Shown here piece after piece: positions 25,248 to 33,707 of a stretch of DNA of 64,000 bases. The notes beneath the pieces are model-generated. The model was given only the letters and a program-made list of their open reading frames with translations. It was not told where the DNA came from and did no database searches. Location: the NCBI RefSeq assembly GCF_004121055.1, contig NZ_PYAL01000008.1:186001-250000 (forward strand), in the 5' to 3' direction. Position numbers and translations under genes: made by a program. The DNA comes from Achromobacter aloeverae. Its GTDB lineage: Bacteria > Pseudomonadota > Gammaproteobacteria > Burkholderiales > Burkholderiaceae_B. Every line of letters begins with the position of its first letter. The stretch's first letter is position 1.

Positions 25248-26978
25248 ATGGTCCACGACACATCCACCCGCCGGGTCAAGCTATCGCACCATGCCTTGCC
25301 GGCCTGGTTGCGCAGCTATGACAAGGCGTGGGCCAGGCAGGACATCATGGCGGGATTGACCACATCGACGGTCGTCATTCCCAAGGCACTGGCCTACGCT
25401 ACCGTAGCGGGCCTGCCTGTGCAGGTCGGTCTCTATACGGCGTTCCTGCCGGCGATCCTCTACGCGCTGATGGGCGCCTCGAAGACGCTCAGCGTGAGCA
25501 CGACCACGACGCTCGCCATCCTGAGCAGCGCGGCGCTCGCCAGCGCCGTACCCAACGAAGATCCCGCCGCACTCGTGGCCGCCACCGCGACCCTGGCACT
25601 CCTGGTCGGCCTCTTCCTGCTGATCGCATCGGTCCTGCGATTGGGCTTTCTCGCCAACTTCATTTCGGAGCCCGTGCTAACCGGCTTCAAGGCGGGCATC
25701 GCCGTGGTGATCGTGATCGACCAGCTTCCCAAGCTGCTTGGCATCCACTTTCCCAAGGGGCCGTTTTTCTCCAATGTGCGCGAGATCATCCGTGGCATCC
25801 CGGACACCTCCCTTCCCACCCTGGCGGTAGGCATGGCTACCGCCGGCGTGCTGGTCCTGCTGGCGCGGGCGTTGCCCCGATGGCCCGCGCCACTGCTGGT
25901 CGTGGCCGGTGCGATCGCGCTCTCCGGCTTGTTGGGCCTGTCCAGCCACGGGGTCGAACCCATCGGCCACGTTCCGACCGGGCTGCCGTCGTTGACGATG
26001 CCCGATCTTGCGCTGGCAGGGCAACTCTGGCCCAGCGCCCTGGGGATGGCATTGATGAGCTTCACCGAGACGGTCGCCTCTGGCCGGGCTTTTCTCAAGG
26101 AGAGGGAACCGTCGCCGGGCGCCAACAGGGAGCTGTTCGCGACGGGCATCGCGAACGTGGGAGGCGCGCTGTTCGGCGCCATGCCCGCGGGCGGCGGTGC
26201 CAGCCAGACTGCCGTCAACTTCCAGGCGGGGGCATGCACCCAAGTGGCGGGATTGGTGACCGCCGTCGTGTCGCTGGCCGTGATGATGCTGTTGGCGCCC
26301 TTCCTTGCGCTGATGCCGAAATCCACGCTGGCGGCGGTGGTCATCGTGTTTTCGGTCGGGCTGTTCTCGCCGGCCGAATTCCGCGCGATCGCCCGTATAC
26401 GGCGTACGGAGCTGGCCTGGACGCTCGTGGCGGTCTGCGGCGTCGTACTGCTGGGAACGCTGCAAGGAATATTCGTCGCCATCGTTGTCTCGCTGGTGGC
26501 GCTCGCCTACCAGGTTTCCAATCCCCCGGTGCATGTCCTGCGGCGTAAACCCGGTACCAATGTCTTCCGCCCCGTGTCGGCAAACAAGCCCGGCGACGTT
26601 TCCTTTCCCGGCCTGCTGATCCTGCGTCCGGAAGGCCGCATTTTTTTCCTGAACGCGGACAACCTCGGCCTGAAGATGCGGCGGCTGATCGCCGAAGCGA
26701 AGCCTAGGGTCGTGGTGCTGGATCTCTCCGCGGTATTCGACATCGAATACACGGCACTGCGGATGCTGAACGACGCCGACCGCCGCTTGCGGCGGGACGG
26801 CATATCGCTATGGATGACCGGCCTCAATCCGACCGTGCTCGATATGGTGCGGAGATCGCCGCTTGGCGCATCCCTGGGAGACACGCGGCTGCATCACAAC
26901 CTGGATGCGGCGGTTTCCCGATACCTAGCCGCAACCTCGGTGGAAGGGGAGACGTATCATGAAGCGGATACGCGCTAG
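25248..26978 (+). CDS. SulP-family anion transporter with STAS domain
   Basis: A 576-residue SLC26/SulP transporter. The membrane part starts at DIMAGLTTSTVVIPKALAYATVAGLPVQVGLY, the SulP signature, and continues with VSTTTTLAILSSAALA, MSFTETVASGRAF and PAGGGASQTAVNFQAGACTQ. From about residue 440 a cytosolic STAS domain follows (ILRPEGRIFFLNADNLG...VVVLDLSAVFDIEYTALRML). It could carry sulfate, bicarbonate, a dicarboxylate or chloride; substrates cannot be assigned by sequence alone. It is embedded in the PPK2/DUF3300 run and overlaps the next gene by 20 bp, suggesting coupling. Confidence 0.92.
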   Translation: MVHDTSTRRVKLSHHALPAWLRSYDKAWARQDIMAGLTTSTVVIPKALAYATVAGLPVQVGLYTAFLPAILYALMGASKTLSVSTTTTLAILSSAALASAVPNEDPAALVAATATLALLVGLFLLIASVLRLGFLANFISEPVLTGFKAGIAVVIVIDQLPKLLGIHFPKGPFFSNVREIIRGIPDTSLPTLAVGMATAGVLVLLARALPRWPAPLLVVAGAIALSGLLGLSSHGVEPIGHVPTGLPSLTMPDLALAGQLWPSALGMALMSFTETVASGRAFLKEREPSPGANRELFATGIANVGGALFGAMPAGGGASQTAVNFQAGACTQVAGLVTAVVSLAVMMLLAPFLALMPKSTLAAVVIVFSVGLFSPAEFRAIARIRRTELAWTLVAVCGVVLLGTLQGIFVAIVVSLVALAYQVSNPPVHVLRRKPGTNVFRPVSANKPGDVSFPGLLILRPEGRIFFLNADNLGLKMRRLIAEAKPRVVVLDLSAVFDIEYTALRMLNDADRRLRRDGISLWMTGLNPTVLDMVRRSPLGASLGDTRLHHNLDAAVSRYLAATSVEGETYHEADTR

Positions 26979-28491
26979 CGCCCTTGCCATGGCCCTGGCC
27001 GCCATGGCGCAATCATCTCCCCTTTTTTTCCTGGGGACCGCCACGGCGGCCGCCGCAGCGGAAACGGATCCGGCCGGGTCATCGACCGTGGCCGCACCGT
27101 CGGGGCCGGTAACGGCGCAAGGGGCGGCGCCAGGACCGGCCCAGGCCCAGACGCAGACCCAGGCTCGGGAACCGACCCAGGCGCCCGCCCAGCAAGAACC
27201 GCCGCCATTCAAACCGGAAGAGATCGAGGCCTTGGTCGCGCCGATCGCGCTCTATCCGGACGCCCTTCTATCCCAGGTGCTGATGGCGTCGACTTACCCA
27301 CTGGAAATCGTGCATGCGGCGCGCTGGGCCAAGGCGAACCCGAAGCTCAAAGGCGACGCGGCGGTAAAGGCCGTGGAGAAAGAGCCGTGGGATATCAGCG
27401 TGAAGTCGCTGGTCGCATTCCCGCAGATCCTGGAGCCGATGAACGACAAGCTCGATTGGACCCAGAAGCTGGGCGACGCGGTTCTTGCGCAGCGGCAGGA
27501 CGTCTTCGCGGCGATCCAGCGGCTACGCAAGCGCGCGCAGGAAGCGGGCAACCTGTCGTCGAACAAACAGCAGAACGTGATCGTGGAGCCCGCGGCGAAA
27601 GATAACACGACGGTCGTGCGCATCGTTTCCCCCGATCCTGAAGTGGTCTATGTCCCGTCCTACAACCCGACAGTGGTGTATGGCGCCTGGGGGGCGCCAG
27701 CCTACCCACCGACCTATTGGCCGCCCTCGCCGGCCTACTACCCTGGAACCGCGCTCATGTCCGGGCTGGCCTGGGGTGCGGGCCTGGCCGCGGCCGGCGC
27801 CCTCTTCAGCGACTGTGACTGGGATGACGACGACATCGACATCGACTACAACAAGGTCAACAACATCGACCGCAATGTCGACCGCGGCAAGATCCAGGCA
27901 CAAAACGGACGCTGGCAGCACGACCCCGGCCATCGCCAGGGGGTGGCGTATCGCGACAACACCACCAGGCAGAAAATGGCCGGCCAGGTTCCCGGCGCGG
28001 ACAAACGGGACGCCTACCGCGGCCGCGGCGCCGATGCGAATGCCGCGCAGGCCCGCGCAGCCGCCGGCTCGGAGGGCATCGGCCGCGACAGCGCGGCCAA
28101 CCGCGCGGCGGCGGATCGCGGCAACGCCAACAAGCCGCCGTCGACCACGGCGCGTAACGATACCAACAACCGCCCTGGGGCGGCGGGCGCCAACGCAAGC
28201 ACCCGGCCATCCGGGACGGCCAGGCCCGATCCCAACAACCGCGCAACGGCCGGCGCGCGCGGACACGCGCAGGGTCCAGGCAATGCCCAGAGCCGCAGCG
28301 CCCATCCCGGCCCCCACCCCAGCCCCAGGGCCGGCGGCGGACGCGATAGTGCATTTACCGGTGTATCGGCGGGCGGCGCCGCGGCCCAACGCAGCTACGA
28401 TCGAGGCAGGGCGAGTTCGCAGGGATCCAGCTTGAACCGGCCATCCGCCGGTGGCGGCGCGCGCGCGGGCGGGGCCGGCGGCAGGCGTTGA
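26959..28491 (+). CDS. DUF3300-family secreted protein with Asn/Ala/Arg-rich tail
   Basis: A 510-residue protein with a Sec signal peptide (ALAMALAAMAQSSPLFFLGTATAAAAA). A Gln/Ala/Pro-rich linker leads into the DUF3300 domain at about 85-240: ALVAPIALYPDALLSQVLMASTYPLEIVHAARWA...PWDISVKSLVAFPQIL...PDPEVVYVPSYNPTVVYGAW. A hydrophobic Gly/Ala patch, an acidic cluster with DCDWDDDDIDIDYNK, and about 180 low-complexity residues follow (repeated NRAAADRGNANK, TTARNDTNNRPG and similar). The acidic cluster looks capable of metal binding. Function is unknown to me; DUF3300 genes are commonly neighbours of DUF2950 genes, as here. GGGGAG precedes the ATG inside the SulP gene. Confidence 0.85.
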   Translation: MKRIRASALAMALAAMAQSSPLFFLGTATAAAAAETDPAGSSTVAAPSGPVTAQGAAPGPAQAQTQTQAREPTQAPAQQEPPPFKPEEIEALVAPIALYPDALLSQVLMASTYPLEIVHAARWAKANPKLKGDAAVKAVEKEPWDISVKSLVAFPQILEPMNDKLDWTQKLGDAVLAQRQDVFAAIQRLRKRAQEAGNLSSNKQQNVIVEPAAKDNTTVVRIVSPDPEVVYVPSYNPTVVYGAWGAPAYPPTYWPPSPAYYPGTALMSGLAWGAGLAAAGALFSDCDWDDDDIDIDYNKVNNIDRNVDRGKIQAQNGRWQHDPGHRQGVAYRDNTTRQKMAGQVPGADKRDAYRGRGADANAAQARAAAGSEGIGRDSAANRAAADRGNANKPPSTTARNDTNNRPGAAGANASTRPSGTARPDPNNRATAGARGHAQGPGNAQSRSAHPGPHPSPRAGGGRDSAFTGVSAGGAAAQRSYDRGRASSQGSSLNRPSAGGGARAGGAGGRR

Positions 28492-28501
28492 GGAGAGCGT
28501 C

Positions 28502-29479
28502 ATGAACATTCCATCACCGGCTCGCGACCGGCACCCCACCGTCGTAGCCATGTTCGCGGCGACCATCGCCCTCGCCTTTGCGTTGACCGCCGGGGCGCAG
28601 GACCAAACACTGGCGCAGCAGACGCAGGCGCAAAGCCCAGGCCCTGGTCGCGCCCAGCTGAATTTCAAGTCCGCGGCGGCGGCAATGGACGCCTTTGGCG
28701 CAGCGATCCGGGAAAACAGCGAAGACGCATTGCGGACGCTGTTCGGCCAGGACTTTCGCGATTTGATCCCTCCGGCCGGCGGGGAGACCAGGGACACGTT
28801 CATCGCCGCCTGGAATCAGTCGCACGCCATCGTATCCAGCGGCGACGGACGTGCGCGCATCGCGGTCGGAAACGCGGGCTGGACCTTTCCCGTCCCGCTG
28901 GTCGAAACGCCGCGGGGATGGCGCTTCGACACACACGCCGGCACCGAGGAAATGCGGCTGCGCCGTATAGGCCGTAACGAACTGGCCGTCATACAGACGA
29001 TGCTCGCCATCTACGACGCGCAGCGCGAGTATGCCCAGACCAGTCACGACGGCAGCAACCTGCTGGTATATGCCTCGAAGCTGGTGAGCACGCCCGGCAA
29101 ACATGACGGTTTGTACTGGCCGGACCAAGCGGGCGGCGCCCCAAGTCCGCTTGGTCCGGCGTTTCTGGACGCGGCATCCAGAGCCTCCGGAGACGCGGGC
29201 TTGCACGGGTACCGCTTCAAGCTGCTTACCTCCCAGGGCAAGGACGCACCGGGTGGCGCTTACGACTATGCCGTCGATGGCCTGCTGTTCGGAGGATTCG
29301 CGGTGCTTGCATGGCCGGTCAAGTATGGCGACACGGGCATCGAGAGCTTTATGGTGAGCCATGCCGGAGCGCTTTACCAACGCGACCTGGGGGCCGATAC
29401 GGCGCGCAGGGCCGAGGCGATAAAGCAATTCGATCCGGGCGCCGGATGGCGCAAAGTGCCTGCGCAGGATATCGAGTGA
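28502..29479 (+). CDS. DUF2950-family secreted protein
   Basis: A 325-residue protein with an N-terminal signal peptide (VVAMFAATIALAFALTAGAQ). The DUF2950 features are FKSAAAAMDAFGAAIRENSEDALRTLFG, GWTFPVPLVETPRGWRFDTHAG, then IGRNELAVIQTMLAIYDAQREYAQ, GLYWPDQAG and GYRFKLLTSQGKDAPGGAYDYAVDG. It is presumably periplasmic or outer-membrane associated, function unknown. GAGGAG precedes the ATG, 10 bases after the DUF3300 stop, so both are translated from one message. It is the last gene of the run. A long perfect inverted repeat lies within the coding sequence and is listed separately. Confidence 0.85.
   Translation: MNIPSPARDRHPTVVAMFAATIALAFALTAGAQDQTLAQQTQAQSPGPGRAQLNFKSAAAAMDAFGAAIRENSEDALRTLFGQDFRDLIPPAGGETRDTFIAAWNQSHAIVSSGDGRARIAVGNAGWTFPVPLVETPRGWRFDTHAGTEEMRLRRIGRNELAVIQTMLAIYDAQREYAQTSHDGSNLLVYASKLVSTPGKHDGLYWPDQAGGAPSPLGPAFLDAASRASGDAGLHGYRFKLLTSQGKDAPGGAYDYAVDGLLFGGFAVLAWPVKYGDTGIESFMVSHAGALYQRDLGADTARRAEAIKQFDPGAGWRKVPAQDIE
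29119..29160. repeat. Perfect 14-bp inverted repeat inside the DUF2950 gene
   Basis: GCCGGACCAAGCGG (29119-29132) is exactly inverted as CCGCTTGGTCCGGC (29147-29160), with a 14-base spacer GCGGCGCCCCAAGT. It encodes part of the GLYWPDQAGGAP...LGPAF region. Such a stem would be very stable in mRNA. It contains GGACCAA and TTGGTCC, related to the operator core upstream of this operon but with the arms in a different order. Confidence 0.6.
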
Positions 29480-29591
29480 CGCGCAGGCCTGGGGCGGCAG
29501 TGCGCGCCAGGCCAGAGTGCAGCCAGGAATACAAGCATGCCCCCCGCTCGTTGGCCACGCTCGTTGGCCCTGCTAGTCGGTAACGGCAGCT

Positions 29592-29972
29592 TCACGCATA
29601 CTGGGCCAATCCATGGCCTAGCGACCAGTTTTCCCGCGCGACTTCAACAATGTTGATGAACACATCTTCGGCGCGTATACCGGGACTGTCGCCGAGGCGC
29701 CGCACGATGGATTGGTACAGCGCCTTTTTCTGCTCGACACTGCGGGTGGCGTTGGCGGTGATCTGGATGAACACCAGATCGTCGCTGCGGGCCACATTCA
29801 AGTAGGACGCGCCGTAGCGAAAGTCGGCGCTTTCATGCCCGGTCACGACCATGAACTGGTCGTCTTCGGGCACGTCGAACGTTTCTCGCATCGCGTGGTA
29901 GATGCCATCGCAGATTGCTTGCCGATAGGCGGGCGGCTTTCCGTTACGCAGGGAAATGTGGACGAGGGGCAT
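29592..29972 (-). CDS. Tautomerase-family protein (4-oxalocrotonate tautomerase/MIF fold)
   Basis: A 126-residue protein whose initiator Met is followed by Pro, the catalytic N-terminal base of this superfamily after Met removal (MPLVHISLRNGKP). The rest fits a fused two-unit tautomerase: YRQAICDGIYHAMRETFDVPEDDQFMVV and SVEQKKALYQSIVRRLGDSPGIRAEDVFINIVEVARENWS. The reaction is probably keto-enol tautomerisation or a related step on a small acid; substrate unknown. It is divergent from a LysR gene 120 bases away, the usual layout of an enzyme and its regulator. The convergent gap to DUF2950 (112 bases) holds only two copies of CGCTCGTTGGCC. Confidence 0.85.
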   Translation of the reverse strand: MPLVHISLRNGKPPAYRQAICDGIYHAMRETFDVPEDDQFMVVTGHESADFRYGASYLNVARSDDLVFIQITANATRSVEQKKALYQSIVRRLGDSPGIRAEDVFINIVEVARENWSLGHGLAQYA

Positions 29973-30038
29973 GACGCTTCCTTTGATATGAGTCTCAACG
30001 ACGAATACTCGCTACGAGTGCCAAGGGAAGCTTATGGA

Positions 30039-30099
30039 CTATCATCTATTTTAGAAAGACATAGACAGATATATCAAAGATAACCATCTGAAATGATAG
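30039..30099. promoter_or_regulatory. LysR-type operator region between tautomerase and LysR genes
   Basis: CTAT-N11-ATAG at 30046-30064 fits the T-N11-A LysR box with interrupted symmetry. CTATCAT at 30039-30045 is inverted as ATGATAG at 30093-30099, the latter containing the LysR start codon. The stretch is notably AT-rich compared with surrounding DNA. Binding by the adjacent LysR protein is inferred. Confidence 0.45.
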
Positions 30100-30950
30100 A
30101 TCCCTCCTTGGACATCGATGCCGTTCGCGCATTCGTGCGTATCGCAGAATTTGGCAGCTTCACGCTTGCGGCCGATAGCGTGCATACGACGCAGTCCGCC
30201 GTCAGCCTGAAACTCAAGCGTTTGGAAAAGCGGCTGGGCGTGCGGCTGGTTGAGCGCACGCCCCGGCACGTCCAGCTTTCCGCGCATGGCGTCGCTTTCC
30301 TGGAGCATGCGCGCGGCTTGTTGGAAGCGCACGATCGCGCGCTGACCGTGTGCGGCAACGCGAGGCAGCGTTTGGCTTTAGGTATCAGCGATCACGTGGC
30401 GGGGCCGGAGCTGCCGGCCTTGATTGCCCGCATGAACGCACAGGACGCTCAACTCCTCATCGACATTCGCATCGCCACGTCGGGGGATTTGCTGCAACGC
30501 TTCGATCGGCGCGAGCTGGATGCGGCCATCGTGCGCCTGGACACGGGGCGCGACGATGGGGAGTTGGTGACGGAAGAACCCTTAGCCTGGTTCGCCGCGT
30601 CGGGCTGGCAGCACCGCGCGGGCGAGCCGCTACCCTTGGCCACGATGGCCGAGCCTTGCGGTGTGCGCGCGCTGGCCGAGCAGACGCTGGATGCGGCAGG
30701 CGTACCATGGAAGGAGGTATTTGTCGGCGGCGGCGTTGCCGCCGTTGCCGCCGCGGTCATGGCAGGCCTGGGCGTGGCCGCGCTGGCGCCCCGCATGCTG
30801 CCGTTCGGCGCCGAGAACGTCGGCCGCAGGCTTGGACTTCCTGAACTGCCACGTTTGCCGGTGCTATTGCACACCCGAATCCGCGCCGGCCGACCGCGTA
30901 ACGCCCTGGATGCCCTGGCAGCGGCATTCAGGAGCGTCGTGCGCGGGTAG
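30093..30950 (+). CDS. LysR-family transcriptional regulator
   Basis: A 285-residue LysR regulator. The N-terminal winged HTH is LDIDAVRAFVRIAEFGSFTLAADSVHTTQSAVSLKLKRLEKRLGVRL, with a linker helix to about residue 90. The effector domain follows from LALGISDHVAGPELPALI. It is likely to control the divergent tautomerase gene and itself through the 120-base intergenic region. The ATG lies within an inverted repeat. The effector domain has an Ala/Val-rich segment (VGGGVAAVAAAVMAGLGVAALAPRM) but is otherwise ordinary. The inducer is unknown. Confidence 0.9.
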   Translation: MIDPSLDIDAVRAFVRIAEFGSFTLAADSVHTTQSAVSLKLKRLEKRLGVRLVERTPRHVQLSAHGVAFLEHARGLLEAHDRALTVCGNARQRLALGISDHVAGPELPALIARMNAQDAQLLIDIRIATSGDLLQRFDRRELDAAIVRLDTGRDDGELVTEEPLAWFAASGWQHRAGEPLPLATMAEPCGVRALAEQTLDAAGVPWKEVFVGGGVAAVAAAVMAGLGVAALAPRMLPFGAENVGRRLGLPELPRLPVLLHTRIRAGRPRNALDALAAAFRSVVRG

Positions 30951-31089
30951 TGAGGAAAACGTGGTGGTGCCAGCGATCAGCCCGGAGGTCCAGATGCAAA
31001 AAAACCCGCAAAAACAGTGTTCCGGATAATTCCGTTGTCTGTGCGGGCTTGGCTTGCTCGATGTCCATAGCTTTCTATGGAATAAATCT

Positions 31090-31180
31090 TGGCGGACAGA
31101 GGGGGATTCGAACCCCCGATACGCTTTTGACGTATACACGCTTTCCAGGCGTGCGCCTTCAACCGCTCGGCCACCTGTCC
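31090..31180 (-). tRNA. tRNA-Ser (anticodon GGA)
   Basis: The complementary strand reads GGACAGGTGGCCGAG at the 5' end (acceptor and D arm). The anticodon stem-loop centres on CTGGAAA with anticodon GGA. A long class II variable arm follows, then a T arm with GGTTCGAATCC and an acceptor ending CTGTCC plus discriminator G and an encoded CCA. The 91-base length including CCA is right for serine tRNA. Just downstream is a small hairpin, CCATAG/CTATGG (31065-31080), without a T-run. No integrase or duplicated 3' end is seen, so it is not obviously an attachment site here. Confidence 0.96.
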
Positions 31181-31235
31181 TGATCTGGGTCACGTTTACG
31201 CAGGGGATAGCCACTGCGAAAAATGCGAATCCGCA

Positions 31236-31244
31236 ATTCTAGCA
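31236..31244 (-). promoter_or_regulatory. Extended -10 element of the tRNA-Ser promoter
   Basis: The minus strand reads TGCTAGAAT, an extended -10 motif, about 55 bases before the tRNA 5' end. A good -35 is not visible, as is common with extended -10 promoters. The remaining gap to 31418 shows no other feature. Confidence 0.4.
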
Positions 31245-31418
31245 GAAATGTGCCAGCTTGGGCGTGGCGGCGGCATGACCGGTCATGGATGGCCCGGAAT
31301 GGGCGCCCGGGCGGGCCAGGCTTGCGGCTGTCCGCTTGAAGGCGGACGGGGTTTCCGGTCCAATGATCCAGGCCCGTGCCGCCACTCCTCGCGGGCCAGT
31401 CACACAGGGAGCGCCAGC

Positions 31419-31832
31419 ATGGCCACGCAACGACTGCTTTCCGATGAAGAGGTGCGCAAGAACCCCCAGGCCTGGGCGGTCTTCGAAGATATCCGCGCCA
31501 CGCGCAAGTCAGACTTCGTCAACAACTTCTGGCGCGCGCTGGCCAACGACCCGCCGCAGTTGCAGCGCGTCTGGGATCAGCTAAAAAGCGTCATGATGGC
31601 CGAAGGCGAACTCTCGCCGCTGATGCGGGAACTGATCTATATCGCCGTGTCCACGGCCAATGGCTGCACCTACTGCATCCACTCCCACACGGCCGCCGCC
31701 CGGGCCAAGGGTATGACCGACGGGCAGCACGCCGAGCTTCTGGCAGTAATCGGCATGGCGGCGCAGACCAATGCGCTGGTGACAGCCATGCAAGTGCCCG
31801 TGGACGAGGCCTTCCAGGTAGGGCCGGGGTAA
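31419..31832 (+). CDS. Carboxymuconolactone decarboxylase / AhpD-fold protein
   Basis: A 137-residue protein of the CMD/AhpD family. The key motif is STANGCTYCIHSHTAAARAKGMT, containing the CxxC...H redox/proton-relay signature of AhpD-like members, so a peroxidase-reductase or thiol role is more likely than true lactone decarboxylation. The start ATG gives MATQRLLSDEEV after AGGGAG; a longer open frame upstream lacks family similarity. It stands alone between the tRNA gene and the convergent peptidase gene. The 109-base gap after it has a short 13-base tandem repeat (GGGACATAAGGG twice). Confidence 0.85.
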   Translation: MATQRLLSDEEVRKNPQAWAVFEDIRATRKSDFVNNFWRALANDPPQLQRVWDQLKSVMMAEGELSPLMRELIYIAVSTANGCTYCIHSHTAAARAKGMTDGQHAELLAVIGMAAQTNALVTAMQVPVDEAFQVGPG

Positions 31833-31941
31833 GCACACAAGGGCGGGACATAAGGGAGGGACATAAGGGCGGCGCGCAACGACAGCACGCAATGGCCGCA
31901 CGCAGGGCAGCACCAAGGGCGCGCACAGGCGTTCGTTGGCC

Positions 31942-33705
31942 CTACTTCCCCGCCCCACCCCGCGTCACGCAGTTCAAATACCCATCCACCGCCGCCAACG
32001 CCGTCGCCGTCTGCACTTCCTGCGCAAAGCGGAAGCGGTCGCCGTAGACCGTCTCGTCGGGAAACTCGCTGATCAGCATCAAGGGCACCCGCTCCCCCGG
32101 CGACTCGGTGAACTGAACGGGAATCCCGTTCACGGTGTCGAAGCCCTGCTCCTGCGCATGCGCCCGGAACAAGGCTACCTGTCGGCGGTTGAAACGGATC
32201 AACTCGGGCTGCTCGCGTGCCAGGCGGGCGGTGATGTTTTCGATCAGCGCGCGCGCCTTGCCCGCCCAGCCGGGATGGTGCCGCATGACCAGGAAAAAGC
32301 CCTTGGGAACGGTCCACAACTCAAAGTTGCGCGGCAGGTACCCTGACAAGGGCCGAGTCCACTCATGGGACGGATAGCCGTGCAGGCTGATGTGCAACTG
32401 CGCGCCGCTCATCTCGTAGGCCTTGAACCGCGCATCCAGTTCGTAATACGGCGCCTTCTCGCGATAAGCGAGATCATCCCCCAACGCGGTATAGCGAGCG
32501 GCATGATGCATGTGGCGCGGATTGGTCTGGCACAGGCGCCCGAACAGCGCATAGCCATCCGGATTCTCCAGGCCGATCAGGACGAAATGGGCATCGAGCC
32601 GCGCCTTCAACACATGCGCGGCGGCCAATGCGCCCACCACGCCGGAAGCTTCGTTGGCATGCTGCCCGCCCGAAATCACCACGGCAGGCTCGGCGCCGCG
32701 CACATAGCTACCCCACACCTGACGCCCCTGGCGCGAACGCACGACAAAGGGTTCGCCGCCCACAGCCTTCATCTCATGGGCGATGCGCTCCAGCGACAAG
32801 GGTCCGTTGACACCCGACAAGGGCGTGCCAAGCGACCGGCTCACCACGTCCCGAACCGGCTCGTAAGCCTCGGTGGCGATGCGCAGCTTCACCTCGCGTT
32901 CGCTGTGGCGCACATCCGGCACGATCTGCCCCGGCTGCAAGCCACGGTTGCCCAAAGGCCGCCCCGAATGGCGCTGGAAGATCTCCAGCAAGCCGAAGTA
33001 GATTTCCTCGTGCATGGCTTCGAAGGTGCTGATGACCTCGTCGTCGTAGCCGGTATCGCGCTCGATGCCCGGCAGGTCCACGCTTACCTCCAGCCGCTCG
33101 AAATACGGCTCGACCTCGCCCCAGGGTTGGCTACCCACTACCCGCAGGATGGTGTCATATATTCGCGAATACTCGGTCGGCCGCGCCTCGTCCAGCAGCA
33201 GCTTGCCGTCCGCGCTTTCCACGCGTACCCAGCCGGTGGGCGTCAGGCTGACCACGCCGGCGTGGTCGGTGACGACATGGTTGGGCGCAAACACCCTTTT
33301 CTGCTCGGTGCGGGCCGTGGCGTAGCGCAGCTCCACCGCGTACTCGAGTTCGGGCCCTCCTGGTTCCAGCGACACCTCCATCGTGTCCAGCATGCCGATC
33401 AGCGGATATGCCTCCAGGGTGAACCGCCGCCGCGGCGCCGCTTCATGCACCGGATAGCGCACGGTAACGCCGGCCAGGCCGCTGACATCGACTTCGTCCA
33501 GGAAGAAATGCACCAAGGGCTTGTAGGCGCTGAAAAACCGCGCATGCACGCCCGCTTGCGACAGCCGCAACTCCGCCGAACGGCGCGCCGCGGCATCCTC
33601 GAACAGCCAGGCCTGCACGCGGGCGCCTCGATAGGCGGGATCTGAAAACTCCCGCACCCAGGCATCCAGGGTGCGCTCGAAGGTCTGTTCCAGCAGTATC
33701 GCCAT
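31942..33705 (-). CDS. M14-family zinc metallocarboxypeptidase-like protein
   Basis: A 587-residue protein. The C-terminal half (about 300-560) is an M14 fold: GGQHANEASG supplies the zinc ligands His349 and Glu352, LENPDGY is the typical M14 substrate-region motif, and LHISLHGYPSHEW supplies a later His ligand. The first 300 residues form an extra N-terminal region with no family I recognise. No signal peptide is seen, so it is probably cytoplasmic. It is the last gene of a peptide-type ABC operon, two bases after the permease gene, so it probably cleaves the imported compound: a peptide, or an N-acyl/succinyl amino acid as in related AstE-type enzymes. The same frame stays open upstream through the permease gene, but that part is not real coding. 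Confidence 0.82.
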   Translation of the reverse strand: MAILLEQTFERTLDAWVREFSDPAYRGARVQAWLFEDAAARRSAELRLSQAGVHARFFSAYKPLVHFFLDEVDVSGLAGVTVRYPVHEAAPRRRFTLEAYPLIGMLDTMEVSLEPGGPELEYAVELRYATARTEQKRVFAPNHVVTDHAGVVSLTPTGWVRVESADGKLLLDEARPTEYSRIYDTILRVVGSQPWGEVEPYFERLEVSVDLPGIERDTGYDDEVISTFEAMHEEIYFGLLEIFQRHSGRPLGNRGLQPGQIVPDVRHSEREVKLRIATEAYEPVRDVVSRSLGTPLSGVNGPLSLERIAHEMKAVGGEPFVVRSRQGRQVWGSYVRGAEPAVVISGGQHANEASGVVGALAAAHVLKARLDAHFVLIGLENPDGYALFGRLCQTNPRHMHHAARYTALGDDLAYREKAPYYELDARFKAYEMSGAQLHISLHGYPSHEWTRPLSGYLPRNFELWTVPKGFFLVMRHHPGWAGKARALIENITARLAREQPELIRFNRRQVALFRAHAQEQGFDTVNGIPVQFTESPGERVPLMLISEFPDETVYGDRFRFAQEVQTATALAAVDGYLNCVTRGGAGK

Positions 33706-33707
33706 GT

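Noticed and set aside
31090-31180. tRNA-Ser as an attachment site for a genomic island
   Set aside because: No integrase gene and no duplicated tRNA 3' end is visible in the window; flanking genes look like ordinary chromosome.
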